Source: an uncultured Clostridia bacterium
GTDB lineage: Bacteria > Bacillota > Clostridia > Christensenellales > Borkfalkiaceae
Assembly (NCBI GenBank): GCA_904419075.1
Contig: CAJFQM010000017.1
Location: forward strand, 1 to 33,370
Length of the DNA stretch: 33,370 bases
Direction of reading: 5' to 3'
Positions 6,985-14,315 of this stretch are shown piece by piece. The notes under the pieces were generated by a model. The model was not told where the DNA came from. It made no database searches and was given only the letters and a program-made list of their open reading frames with translations. Position numbers and translations under genes: made by a program. Within the stretch, counting starts at the first letter, position 1; every line of letters begins with the position of its first letter.

Positions 6985-8031
6985 ATGTCGTTATCCCAAT
7001 TTATTCAGCAATTGTCAACTACGCCGGCGCTTTGGGTCACGGTACTTTTGACGCTCGGCGTCATTCTCGTCAACGGGTGGACGGATGCTCCCAACGCCAT
7101 TGCCAGCTGCGTGGCGACTCGCGCGTTGAAGCCGCGTGCGGCGATTATCATGGCCGCTGTTTTCAATTTTCTCGGCGTACTCGTCATGACGCTGTTGTCA
7201 CCGAAAGTTGCGGAAACGATATATAATATGGTAGACTTCGGTTCCAATGCGCGGGAGGCGCTCATCGCTTTGTGCGCGGCGATGTTTGCGATTGTCGTCT
7301 GGGCGGTGCTGGCATGGGCGTTCGGGATTCCCACCAGCGAAAGCCATGCTCTCATTGCAGGGTTGACGGGTTCCGCTATTGCGATGCATAATAATCTTGA
7401 CGGCGTCAATGGCAGCGAATGGGCAAAAGTTTTGTTTGGGCTCGTATTTTCCTTGGCTATCGGGTTTGCACTCGGATATTTGGGTACAAAGCTCATTCAA
7501 CGGCTCTGTAAACGGGCGGATTATAGAAAAGCGAATCGGTTTTTCGATAAAGGTCAGGTCGTTGCGGCGGCCGGAACGGCGTTTATGCACGGGGCGCAGG
7601 ATGGTCAGAAATTCATGGGTGTATTTCTTTTGGGGCTGGCTCTTTCTCAAGGAAATGTTTCTCCCGGAGCCGTAAATGTACCCGTATGGCTCATGATTCT
7701 CTGTTCTCTCGTAATGGCTTTCGGAACGTCTATCGGAGGAATGAAGATAATCAAATCCGTCGGCATGGACATGGTGAAGCTGGAAAAATATCAGGGATTT
7801 TCGGCCGATGTTTCCGCGACGGCGGGACTTCTTATCTGTTCGGTGGCGGGTATGCCCGTATCCACGACGCATGCCAAGACAACGGCGATTATGGGAGTAG
7901 GCGCGGCGAAGAGATTCCGTGCCGTGAATTGGGGGGTCGCGAAAGAAATGGTTCTCACTTGGATTCTTACTTTCCCGGGGTGCGGACTTATCGGATTTCT
8001 CATGACGAAATTATTCGTATTTATTTTCTAA
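6985..8031 (+). CDS. pit: PiT-family inorganic phosphate transporter
   Basis: A 348-residue polytopic membrane protein started at the ATG at 6985 behind GGAAAGGAAG. It has the two inverted PiT signature repeats: NGWTDAPNAIAS (residues about 30-41) in the N-terminal half, and MHGAQDGQKFMG with PVSTTHAKTTAIMG in the C-terminal half. These carry the paired Asp and Asn/Gln residues typical of the family, and about ten hydrophobic segments are visible. PiT proteins import phosphate, often as a metal-phosphate complex, driven by H+ or Na+. The next gene, 21 nt downstream, encodes the usual DUF47 partner. Pho-box-like repeats upstream suggest regulation by phosphate. Confidence 0.93.
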   Translation: MSLSQFIQQLSTTPALWVTVLLTLGVILVNGWTDAPNAIASCVATRALKPRAAIIMAAVFNFLGVLVMTLLSPKVAETIYNMVDFGSNAREALIALCAAMFAIVVWAVLAWAFGIPTSESHALIAGLTGSAIAMHNNLDGVNGSEWAKVLFGLVFSLAIGFALGYLGTKLIQRLCKRADYRKANRFFDKGQVVAAAGTAFMHGAQDGQKFMGVFLLGLALSQGNVSPGAVNVPVWLMILCSLVMAFGTSIGGMKIIKSVGMDMVKLEKYQGFSADVSATAGLLICSVAGMPVSTTHAKTTAIMGVGAAKRFRAVNWGVAKEMVLTWILTFPGCGLIGFLMTKLFVFIF

Positions 8032-8052
8032 AAATTACATAGGAGCGAACGT

Positions 8053-8679
8053 ATGAAAACCAAAAAGAAAAATTTCGATTATTTTGAATGCCTCGTCAAC
8101 ATGTCCGTATATGCATTGGAAGAAGCCAAACTTCTGAAAGGGCTTTTGGCCGATTTCAATCCCGACGAATTGGAGGGACAGCGTCTCCGCATCCACGAAT
8201 TGGAACATCGTTGTGATATGGAAAAACATGATATGACGACGGCTTTGGTTCGGGAATTTTTGCCGCCCATTGATCGGGAGGACTTGTTCCGGCTTTCACA
8301 CGTGACGGATAATCTCACGGACAGTGTGGAAAGCGTGGTGGCGTTTCTCTATATGGCGGATATCAAAAAGTTACGGCCGGACGCATGCGAATTTGCGGAT
8401 TTGATTATCGAATGCTGTGAAAATACGGTAAAACTTCTCGAAGAATTCAAAAACTTCAAAAAGTCGGAAAAGCTGAAAGAGTTGATTATCGTTTTGAACG
8501 ATTTGGAAGAAAGGGGAGATAAATTATATACGGAGGCGGTTCGTCGGCTGTCGCGGGAAGCGGAAACCACTCGTGAGGTAATCGAATGGCGAGATGTGTA
8601 TCGCAATTTTGAAAATTGTTTCGATGCGGCAGAGTCTATTGCGGACAATATCGAATCCGTGGTCATGAAAAACAGCTAA
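8053..8679 (+). CDS. DUF47/PhoU-like partner of the PiT transporter
   Basis: A 208-residue, mostly helical cytoplasmic protein with AGGAG upstream of the ATG at 8053. Its length, charged helices and motifs such as HELEHRCDMEKHDM and RVTDNLTDSVE-like (HVTDNLTDSVE) segments match the DUF47 (UPF0111) family, PhoU-related helical bundles nearly always encoded beside pit genes. Such proteins are thought to modulate PiT activity. It ends just before a terminator, so pit and this gene form a two-gene operon. Confidence 0.88.
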   Translation: MKTKKKNFDYFECLVNMSVYALEEAKLLKGLLADFNPDELEGQRLRIHELEHRCDMEKHDMTTALVREFLPPIDREDLFRLSHVTDNLTDSVESVVAFLYMADIKKLRPDACEFADLIIECCENTVKLLEEFKNFKKSEKLKELIIVLNDLEERGDKLYTEAVRRLSREAETTREVIEWRDVYRNFENCFDAAESIADNIESVVMKNS

Positions 8680-8681
8680 AG

Positions 8682-8715
8682 AAATTCGGCATACGTTGGG
8701 GTATGCCGAATTTTT
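8682..8715. terminator. Bidirectional terminator between converging pit and pnuC operons
   Basis: AAATTCGGCATAC (8682-8694) pairs with GTATGCCGAATTT (8701-8713) across a six-base loop, with T-runs in both directions. The pnuC stop codon (minus strand, 8716-8714) lies at its edge. Confidence 0.9.
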
Positions 8716-9421
8716 ATTGTTCCGTATCGGAAACGGATTGCCTTTTTTTCATTTTCGACCAACTGATAAAACCATAAAGATCATTTATAAGGAACATAAC
8801 AAAGCAAATAATCATGGAAAGATAAGAAATATTTTCGATCGCCGCCAATATCCAAAGTACGATTAAAACAATATCGTTAGCCGCATAGGCGAGAGCGAAA
8901 AAGGCGCTTCGGCGGAAGGTGAGATATGCGGCGAGAAAACTTGTGGTGACGGAAATCGTGCTGGGGATGAGGTTGGCGGTGTGGAAGGCTTTCAGAATAA
9001 AATAGAAAACGGCTGTCACGAAAACGGTCAGGAAAATCATAAAAAAGATTTCCTTTTTCGTAAGGGTGTTTACCTTTACTTCCGCTCTATTGCCCTGATA
9101 GGGATTTTTGAGCCAGGAAATCACGGCGAGAACGGCGATAGGAGCAGTCATGCCAAGATAGGTAATCATTTCCCCGTAATAGGCGAAGGAAAAGGAAACT
9201 ATGCCGTATAGAACGCTGAAAATTACCATCAGGATTTGCCCGACGGCATTTCCCTTCGCGTTGAAAATCAAAGAAGTCGCGCCGATGACGGACGCCGCGA
9301 GGATAAGATAGCTGCTTCTGTCGAAAATGCAGAAGGAGACGACGATAAGGGCGACGGAAGAAATCCAAAGCGCGAGCTCTGCTTTTGAAAAGTAGCTGAA
9401 AAGGGATTTGAATTTGTTCAT
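8714..9421 (-). CDS. pnuC: PnuC-family vitamin transporter (nicotinamide riboside/NMN type likely)
   Basis: A 235-residue membrane protein on the minus strand. The start is the ATG at 9421 with GGAG about 8 nt upstream; in-frame codons further upstream fall in the leader RNA. About seven hydrophobic segments are visible, with family-type motifs SLIFNAKGNAVGQ, YGIVSFSFAYYGEMITYLGM and SWLKNPYQG. PnuC proteins carry out facilitated diffusion of nicotinamide riboside, with trapping by intracellular phosphorylation; relatives carry riboflavin or thiamin. Substrate cannot be fixed from sequence alone. The gene has its own promoter and a structured leader with a terminator, so regulation by a metabolite-binding RNA is likely. 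It converges with the pit operon. Confidence 0.85.
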   Translation of the reverse strand: MNKFKSLFSYFSKAELALWISSVALIVVSFCIFDRSSYLILAASVIGATSLIFNAKGNAVGQILMVIFSVLYGIVSFSFAYYGEMITYLGMTAPIAVLAVISWLKNPYQGNRAEVKVNTLTKKEIFFMIFLTVFVTAVFYFILKAFHTANLIPSTISVTTSFLAAYLTFRRSAFFALAYAANDIVLIVLWILAAIENISYLSMIICFVMFLINDLYGFISWSKMKKRQSVSDTEQ

Positions 9422-9523
9422 GAAATTTCTCCGAAAAAAAAACATTCGCGGGCACATCTTCAAAGACCTAACGATGTACATGCGAATGTTTGGGCTACCC
9501 GGTGGCAGCAAAATGATTTATTT
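9422..9523 (-). promoter_or_regulatory. Riboswitch-like leader of the pnuC gene
   Basis: The 100-nt leader can form a terminator directly before the pnuC ribosome site: AACATTCGC (9490-9482) with GCGAATGTT (9449-9441) and a run of T (9442-9434). Inside the loop ACATC pairs with GATGT. A competing fold is possible: CGGG (9501-9498) with CCCG (9452-9449) encloses the ACATC/GATGT helix and borrows the base of the terminator stem. Aptamer-like conserved loops include GTTAGGTCTTTGAA. I do not recognise a known class; an NAD+ or related ligand would fit the gene. Confidence 0.5.
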
Positions 9524-9529
9524 TTATTG

Positions 9530-9558
9530 ATTATAACAGGTTTTGAAGAAAAAGGCAA
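9530..9558 (-). promoter_or_regulatory. Sigma-A promoter of pnuC
   Basis: On the minus strand, TTGCCT (9558-9553), 17 bp, TATAAT (9535-9530). Confidence 0.75.
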
Positions 9559-9687
9559 GCAAAAAATAAGGATAAAACTTCGCTTTTGAAAAACATTTAG
9601 AAAAGTTATATAGTTAAAAGATTTTCTGTTTTCGCTCCTCGCGCGAACCACCGCAAATACGGCGTTTTTCTTACCACCCACATCATC

Positions 9688-9717
9688 AAAAAAAGACACC
9701 TCACGGGTGTCTTTTTT
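9688..9717 (-). terminator. Terminator of the tRNA operon
   Basis: GACACC (9695-9700) pairs with GGTGTC (9706-9711), flanked by A6-7 and T6. It ends the leftward tRNA transcript and can act in both directions. Confidence 0.9.
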
Positions 9718-9719
9718 GT

Positions 9720-9804
9720 TGGTGGACAGAGGTGGATTCGAACCACCGAAGTCTGAGACGTCAGATTTACAGTCTGATCCATTTGGCCGCTCTGGAATCT
9801 GTCC
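9720..9804 (-). tRNA. tRNA-Tyr (GTA)
   Basis: 85 nt including an encoded CCA (9722-9720). The acceptor stem GGACAGA/TCTGTCC, anticodon loop CTGTAAA (anticodon GTA) and a long variable arm identify a class II tRNA-Tyr. It is the last gene of the four-tRNA operon. Confidence 0.95.
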
Positions 9805-9807
9805 GTA

Positions 9808-9883
9808 TGGTGCCTCAAGGTGGAATCGAACCGCCGACAGAGGGATTTTCAGTCCCTTGCTCTACCAACTGAGCTATCGAGGC
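9808..9883 (-). tRNA. tRNA-Phe (GAA)
   Basis: 76 nt with encoded CCA. Acceptor GCCTCGA with TTGAGGC, anticodon stem GGGAC/ATCCC region with loop CTGAAAA (anticodon GAA), and TTCGATT T-loop. It lies only three bases upstream of tRNA-Tyr. Confidence 0.96.
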
Positions 9884-9925
9884 GTGTCCGTTGATCGGGA
9901 GGAGCCCGAAAAACGGGTAAAAAAA

Positions 9926-10003
9926 TGGCGACCCAAACGAGGCTCGAACTCGTGACCTCCAGCGTGACAGGCTGGCGCTCTAACCAAACTGAGCTATTGG
10001 GCC
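9926..10003 (-). tRNA. tRNA-Asp (GTC)
   Basis: 78 nt with encoded CCA. Acceptor GGCCCAA with TTGGGTC (one G-U pair), anticodon stem CCAGC/GCTGG with loop CTGTCAC (anticodon GTC), T-loop TTCGAGC. Confidence 0.95.
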
Positions 10004-10026
10004 GTGCAACAGGATATGAAAAATTT

Positions 10027-10102
10027 TGGTGGGCCTTCACGGATTCGAACCGCGGACCAATCGGTTATGAGCCGACAGCTCTGACCACTGAGCTAAAGGC
10101 CC
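10027..10102 (-). tRNA. tRNA with anticodon CAT (Met elongator or Ile2)
   Basis: 76 nt with encoded CCA; acceptor GGGCCTT with AAGGCCC, anticodon stem TCGG/CCGA with loop CTCATAA. The CAT anticodon fits elongator tRNA-Met or the lysidine-modified minor tRNA-Ile. The 5' part (GGGCCTTTAGCTCAG) resembles known Ile2 species as much as Met, so the amino acid is left open. It is the first tRNA after the promoter. Confidence 0.9.
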
Positions 10103-10152
10103 ACACCACGCGACGTTAGAAGTGACGATGGTCATCACATAAGTGCTTGTAT

Positions 10153-10181
10153 ATGATAAACTATTTTACGGAAAAAGTCAA
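10153..10181 (-). promoter_or_regulatory. Sigma-A promoter of the tRNA operon
   Basis: On the minus strand, TTGACT (10181-10176), 17 bp, TATCAT (10158-10153). Confidence 0.8.
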
Positions 10182-10316
10182 GTATTTTTTTGAAGATTTT
10201 TGATAAAAAGCGAAAAAAATTTTTCGGCAAAATTCGTCGGAGTTTTTCCAAAAAAAGCAAAATCCGCCTTGCGATATCGTGTAAAATGTAGACACATAAA
10301 AACGGGAGGAAAAACT

Positions 10317-10625
10317 ATGGATCTCGCGGCTCATTTGGAGGAGGGGATTTTATATATCGTCATGAACGGTGAAATCGACGAACATTCGGCCGCAGACGCA
10401 AGGCGCCGAGCGGATGAAATTATCGACTGCCACACGCAGGCGGAGCGAGCGGTATTCGATTTGAAGGACGTAAGTTTTATGGATTCGACGGGGATCGGTT
10501 TTCTGATCGGGAGATATAAGAAGCTGAAACGGTACGGAATTTCGATGTACATAACCCGTCCGAATCTGACCGCGGATAAAATTCTTTCTTTAAGCGGTGT
10601 ATACACGTTGATTCCCAAGATCTGA
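10317..10625 (+). CDS. spoIIAA: Anti-anti-sigma factor SpoIIAA
   Basis: A 102-residue STAS-domain protein. The start is the ATG at 10317 with GGGAGGA at 10304-10310; longer in-frame readings run into A/T-rich non-coding DNA. The phosphorylatable serine is Ser57 in FMDSTGIGF. Unphosphorylated SpoIIAA binds SpoIIAB and frees sigma-F in the forespore; SpoIIAB inactivates it by phosphorylating that serine. It is the first gene of the spoIIAA-spoIIAB-sigF operon. B. subtilis uses a sigma-H promoter here, but I could not place one with confidence in the 135 bp upstream. Confidence 0.93.
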   Translation: MDLAAHLEEGILYIVMNGEIDEHSAADARRRADEIIDCHTQAERAVFDLKDVSFMDSTGIGFLIGRYKKLKRYGISMYITRPNLTADKILSLSGVYTLIPKI

Positions 10626-10665
10626 ACTTTGTGAGGGAACGGAAACAAAGACGAGGAGAAACAGC

Positions 10666-11142
10666 ATGGAAAATTATATGAAATTAGAAATCGCGGCGAT
10701 AGGGAAAAACGAGAGTTTTGCGCGCAGTACGGTAGCTGCGTTTGCGCTGCCCTTAAATCCTTCCTTATCGGAACTTTCGGACATAAAGACGGCGGTGAGC
10801 GAAGCGGTAACGAATTGTATCGTACACGCCTACGGAAAGAAGGGCGGAGATAGGTCGGCCGCAAATAAAATTCTCATCGAGTGTGAGATAGAAGCGGCTC
10901 CCGAAGGGGAGGACGGCGGCATTTTACATATCGGGATCACCGACTACGGGTGTGGGATAGACGATGTCGAACGCGCCGTCCAACCGTTTTATACCACGTT
11001 GTCGGACGATGAGCGTTCCGGTATGGGGTTCACCATCATGCAGACATTCATGACGGAGTTTTCCGTAACGAGCGAGAAAGGCAAGGGCACGAAGGTGAGA
11101 ATGAGTAAAAAAATCGGCGCAAAGGACGCGGCAGATGCTTGA
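10666..11142 (+). CDS. spoIIAB: Anti-sigma F factor and serine kinase SpoIIAB
   Basis: A 158-residue GHKL-type kinase behind GAGGAG. It has the N-box (SEAVTNCIVHAY; Glu46 catalytic, Asn50 Mg-binding), the G1 box TDYGCGIDD and the G2 box ERSGMGFTIM. SpoIIAB holds sigma-F inactive in the predivisional cell and phosphorylates SpoIIAA using ATP. It is slightly longer than the B. subtilis protein because of an insert around residues 57-82. It starts 40 nt after spoIIAA and its last 8 nt overlap sigF, so translation is coupled to keep sigma and anti-sigma in balance. Confidence 0.94.
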   Translation: MENYMKLEIAAIGKNESFARSTVAAFALPLNPSLSELSDIKTAVSEAVTNCIVHAYGKKGGDRSAANKILIECEIEAAPEGEDGGILHIGITDYGCGIDDVERAVQPFYTTLSDDERSGMGFTIMQTFMTEFSVTSEKGKGTKVRMSKKIGAKDAADA

Positions 11143-11860
11143 TGAAAAGGACACAATCGAATATATCCGCCGCGCGAAAGGCGGGGACCAAGAAGCGAAG
11201 CAAGCGCTGGTAGACGGAAACGTTTCGCTCATCAAATGTATTGTCAAGCGCTATTTGGGGAAAGGGGTGGAGTACGACGACTTGTTTCAGCTTGCCTGCA
11301 TGGGTTTTCTCAAAGCGATAGCGGGATTTGACGAGAGTTTCGGCGTTCGTTTTTCCACGTATGCGGTGCCCATGATTGCGGGAGAAATCAAGCGGTTTAT
11401 GCGGGACGACGGTTCGGTGAAGGTTTCGCGCGCCATGAAGCAGACGGCGAAAGAAATGAATACGTTCGTTTCGGAATATACGTCGGTGCACGGTCGCCAG
11501 CCCGCGATTAAAGAAATAGCCGAAAAATTTGGCCTGGACGAAAGCGAGACGGTATTCGTTATGGGCTCTTCCAAAATGCCCGTTTCCATATACGGCGGTT
11601 CGGAATATAAGGACGGAAACGAAAGGGAACTGATCGATACACTTCCCGCGGAGGACAATCAGGAGGAACTCATCGATAAACTTCTTTTGCGCACGGCCAT
11701 AGAGTCCCTGCCCGAACGCGACCGAAAAATTATTGTTCTCAGATATTTCAGGGACATGACGCAGAGCGAAGTGGCGGAAAAGATAGGAGTCAGTCAGGTG
11801 CAGGTATCGCGGATAGAGAGCCGCATCATTAAAGAATTTCGGCAGAAACTCATCGGATAA
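11135..11860 (+). CDS. sigF: Sporulation sigma factor sigma-F
   Basis: A 241-residue sigma-70 family protein. Region 2 contains EYDDLFQLACMGFLKAIAGF and FSTYAVPMIAGEIKRFMRDD; region 3 contains PAIKEIAEKFGL; region 4 contains RDRKIIVLRYFRDMTQSEVA followed by the helix-turn-helix VSQVQVSRIESR. Sigma-F is the first forespore-specific sigma factor. Its position after spoIIAA and spoIIAB, with an 8-nt overlap, separates it from the related sigma-G. A terminator directly follows. With its two regulators it is strong evidence that the organism can sporulate. Confidence 0.95.
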   Translation: MLDEKDTIEYIRRAKGGDQEAKQALVDGNVSLIKCIVKRYLGKGVEYDDLFQLACMGFLKAIAGFDESFGVRFSTYAVPMIAGEIKRFMRDDGSVKVSRAMKQTAKEMNTFVSEYTSVHGRQPAIKEIAEKFGLDESETVFVMGSSKMPVSIYGGSEYKDGNERELIDTLPAEDNQEELIDKLLLRTAIESLPERDRKIIVLRYFRDMTQSEVAEKIGVSQVQVSRIESRIIKEFRQKLIG

Positions 11861-11902
11861 AAAAACAGCGGGAAGAGAAAATTTCTGTTTCCGCTGTTTT
11901 TT
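11861..11902 (+). terminator. Terminator of the sigF operon
   Basis: AAAAACAGCGG (11861-11871) pairs with CCGCTGTTTTTT (11891-11902) and starts right after the sigF stop codon. Confidence 0.9.
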
Positions 11903-11903
11903 G

Positions 11904-11932
11904 TTTGCCTTCCGCAAAAAATCTGTTATAAT
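11904..11932 (+). promoter_or_regulatory. Sigma-A promoter fused to the CPBP start codon
   Basis: TTTGCC (11904-11909) with a 17-bp spacer (or TTGCCT at 11905 with 16) precedes TATAAT (11927-11932). The ATG of the next gene is at 11939, about where transcription should start, so the mRNA would be leaderless. Confidence 0.6.
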
Positions 11933-11938
11933 AATACC

Positions 11939-12880
11939 ATGGAATCGCAAAACGGAAAAAATTCATTATTCAAAGATCTTACGGCCGAAAGGCAGTCGGG
12001 CTTGACATACAGTGCCGCCGCCGTTCTGCCCGTAGTCATATCCTTTGTTTTTCTCCTTGTCGTTCAGCTGATCGGGCTGACCGACGCGGAAGGGAAATAC
12101 ATGTCGGAGGAGTGGTATCTTTATTGTAACTTTTTGTTGCCGCAGCTCTCTTTCGCGCTCGTGGCTTTCCTGTTTTTCCGCATGACGAAAACTCCCGTCG
12201 GAACGGTTGCGGGCAAATGCAGAGCAAAATATTTTTTGCTCGCGATTCTTTTGCAGGTCGGGCTGTTTTCTCTCTCTTTCGTCAACGGGCTCTTTCTCGA
12301 TTTTCTCGGCCGTTTCGGCTATGAAAACAGCGAGATAACTCTTCCTTCTTTGGACGGAGCGGGCGTAATCGGCGTGCTTTTGGTCGTCGGGCTTCTTCCC
12401 GCGGTTTTCGAGGAAACGATTTTCCGCGGCATCGTTTTGAGAGGGTTAAAAAGTTTTGGCGCGGTGGGAGCGGTGCTTATCTGCGGCGCTTTGTTTTCCC
12501 TTTATCACGAAAACCCCGCACAGACGATCTATCAATTTTTATGCGGAGCGGCGTTCGCTCTCGTGGCGTTGCGTTCGGGCAGTATTCTTCCCACGGTGCT
12601 TTCCCATTTTCTCAATAACGCCGTCATCGTCGTTCTGACGAAATTCGGCATCGAAAGTTATCCTTCCGCCGTGGCCGTTCCGTTGATGATTGTGTCTGCG
12701 CTTTGTTTGGTCGGCAGTCTCGTATGGCTGATCTTCTTTGACGGGCCGAAACGCTCCGAAAATCCGGAACCGTCCGGCAGGACCTCCGACAAAAAAGGAT
12801 TTTTTCTCTATGCGGCTTTGGGTATATTCGTCTGCGCCGTGATGTGGTTGAGCGTACTGGCAACGGGCTTCGGGAACTGA
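11939..12880 (+). CDS. CPBP-family intramembrane metalloprotease
   Basis: A 313-residue membrane protein with about eight hydrophobic segments. The CPBP/Abi signature is complete: EETIFRG (Glu158, Glu159, Arg163), the second motif FSLYHENPAQ, and the third motif SHFLNN. These residues are expected to bind zinc and form the protease site in the membrane, as in the Rce1-like family. Substrate is unknown; relatives act in peptide maturation, bacteriocin immunity or sporulation. No ribosome site precedes the ATG at 11939, and a TATAAT ends only 6 nt before it, so a leaderless mRNA is likely unless a downstream start is used. The C-terminal span ends in ATGFGN. Monocistronic. Confidence 0.9.
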   Translation: MESQNGKNSLFKDLTAERQSGLTYSAAAVLPVVISFVFLLVVQLIGLTDAEGKYMSEEWYLYCNFLLPQLSFALVAFLFFRMTKTPVGTVAGKCRAKYFLLAILLQVGLFSLSFVNGLFLDFLGRFGYENSEITLPSLDGAGVIGVLLVVGLLPAVFEETIFRGIVLRGLKSFGAVGAVLICGALFSLYHENPAQTIYQFLCGAAFALVALRSGSILPTVLSHFLNNAVIVVLTKFGIESYPSAVAVPLMIVSALCLVGSLVWLIFFDGPKRSENPEPSGRTSDKKGFFLYAALGIFVCAVMWLSVLATGFGN

Positions 12881-12976
12881 TTCGGATAAAAGTTTTGCGC
12901 TTTTTTAGGGCGCACAGAAAATTTTTCGTCCGTACGGAGTACAGACATCGGGAGCTTTGGAAAAATTTTTTTTAAG

Positions 12977-12993
12977 CGCGGCGGGAGGCCGCG
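12977..12993 (+). promoter_or_regulatory. Ribosome site of rlmH presented in a hairpin loop
   Basis: CGCGGC (12977-12982) pairs with GCCGCG (12988-12993), and the loop is GGGAG, the Shine-Dalgarno of the gene at 13001. The stem is strong enough to influence initiation. Confidence 0.4.
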
Positions 12994-13000
12994 AAAGAGA

Positions 13001-13438
13001 ATGCAGAAAATTTATTTTGTCGTCGTGGGAAAAATCAAAGAGGCGTTTTACCGCGACGCCGTCGCGGAATATATCAAGCGCCTTTCGCGATTCGCAAAAA
13101 TAGAGATCAGGGAGCTTCCCGAAGGGGTGAATCCCGAAGCGGAAGCGGACGAGATTCTGCGCGCCGTGCGCGGATACGTCGTGGCTTTGGCCGTGGAAGG
13201 GGAAAAGATTTCCAGCGAAGGCTTGGCGTCGCGCCTGAAAAGGCTCGGCGACGAGGGCAGGGAAATTACTTTTATCATCGGTTCTTCCTGCGGACTCTCG
13301 GAACGGGTGAAGTCTGCGGCCGATTGGAAACTGTCCTTTTCCGATATGACTTTTCCCCATCAGCTCATGCGGGTAATTCTTGCGGAGCAGGTATATCGGG
13401 CTTTCATGATCAACAGCGGTTCGGCTTATCATAAATAA
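13001..13438 (+). CDS. rlmH: 23S rRNA pseudouridine-1915 N3-methyltransferase RlmH
   Basis: A 145-residue SPOUT-class methyltransferase, started at the ATG at 13001. It has the N-terminal strand YFVVVGKIKE, the SAM-binding knot sequence ITFIIGSSCGLSE, and the C-terminal SFSDMTFPHQLMRVILAEQV followed by YRAFMI and SAYHK. These are the hallmarks of RlmH, which methylates pseudouridine 1915 in helix 69 of 23S rRNA using SAM. It is about ten residues shorter than typical homologues because the central region is compact. The ribosome site sits in a hairpin loop. The gene is followed by the M14 peptidase on the same strand. Confidence 0.94.
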   Translation: MQKIYFVVVGKIKEAFYRDAVAEYIKRLSRFAKIEIRELPEGVNPEAEADEILRAVRGYVVALAVEGEKISSEGLASRLKRLGDEGREITFIIGSSCGLSERVKSAADWKLSFSDMTFPHQLMRVILAEQVYRAFMINSGSAYHK

Positions 13439-13486
13439 TTTTCGCGTTTTTTGAACGAAGAAAAGCGGATTCACATATAGTATTAT

Positions 13487-14311
13487 GTGGATATTTTCAA
13501 AGAGACGAAAAAATTTTATAAGGCCGCCGACGGAGAAAAATGCACGATCGGCAAGAGTATTTCGGGACGGCCGATCTATGCCGTGCTGCTCGGCGAAGGC
13601 CGACCGACGGGAATCGCGCAGTATGCGATTCACGGGCGGGAATGGATTACGGCCCGCCTCGCTTTCGAACATTTCCGTTTCGGGCTTAAACGCGGAAGCG
13701 TTTGGCTGATTCCCCTGATGAATCCCGACGGAGCGCTCCTCAGTCAAAGGGGAATCGGGTCCGTGCGGGATGAGATGCGCGCGGCGTTTCTCTCCGGGAT
13801 CAACGGCGGAACGGATTTTTCGCTTTGGAAGGCGAATGCCGCGGGAGTGGACCTCAACGTCAATTTCGATGCGGATTGGGGCGAGGGAAAGCGCAACGTC
13901 TTTTCTCCCGCGGGTGAAAATTATATCGGTCCCTTTCCTTTTTCGGAGCCGGAAACCCGTGCTTTGAAAATGTTTACCGAGAAAATCCGTCCCGATTTCA
14001 CGGTGAGTTATCATACGAAGGGCGAGGAAATTTATTGGTATTACGGCCAGCCGCTTTCGTCGTGCGTGCGGGATAAGCGCATGGCGATGACGCTTTCAAA
14101 AGCCACGGGGTATCCGCTGGCGCATGCGGCGGGAAGTGCGGGCGGGTATAAAGATTGGTGCATCAAAAAACTCGGTATTCCCGCGTTTACGGTGGAGGCG
14201 GGTTCGGACGTTTTTTCCCACCCGCTCGGAGGGGAAGCGTTCAAAAATATATGGAAGCACAATATAGAAGCGCTCCGCGTTTTGACGGAAGCGTGCGGGA
14301 AAAAGGAATGA
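13487..14311 (+). CDS. M14-family zinc carboxypeptidase (peptidoglycan peptide type likely)
   Basis: A 274-residue single-domain peptidase. Zinc ligands are His49 and Glu52 in IHGREW and the His in VSYHTKGEE; the general base is the Glu in FTVEAGSD. MNPDG and GVDLNVNFDADWG correspond to substrate-binding loops, but the usual DLNRNF Arg is replaced by Val, as in some gamma-D-glutamyl-diamino-acid peptidases. The start is a GTG at 13487; an out-of-frame ATG lies at 13485, and there is no clear ribosome site, so the first residues are uncertain. There is no signal peptide, so a cytoplasmic or forespore role in recycling cell-wall peptides is inferred. It ends 4 nt before tadA. Confidence 0.83.
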   Translation: MDIFKETKKFYKAADGEKCTIGKSISGRPIYAVLLGEGRPTGIAQYAIHGREWITARLAFEHFRFGLKRGSVWLIPLMNPDGALLSQRGIGSVRDEMRAAFLSGINGGTDFSLWKANAAGVDLNVNFDADWGEGKRNVFSPAGENYIGPFPFSEPETRALKMFTEKIRPDFTVSYHTKGEEIYWYYGQPLSSCVRDKRMAMTLSKATGYPLAHAAGSAGGYKDWCIKKLGIPAFTVEAGSDVFSHPLGGEAFKNIWKHNIEALRVLTEACGKKE

Positions 14312-14315
14312 CGAA

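Noticed and set aside
7198..7872. Minus-strand open frame inside pit
   Set aside because: Antisense shadow of a clear PiT transporter.
9460..9699. 79-codon minus-strand frame upstream of pnuC
   Set aside because: It covers the pnuC promoter and the structured leader; composition is not protein-like.
10200..10316. N-terminal extension of SpoIIAA
   Set aside because: In-frame codons exist upstream, but the ATG at 10317 has the ribosome site and matches the family length; the upstream part is A/T-rich and basic.
12905..14014. Long open frame on the minus strand across rlmH and the M14 peptidase gene
   Set aside because: It is antisense to two well-recognised genes, has Arg/His-rich composition and shows no family motif. 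It is a shadow caused by codon bias.
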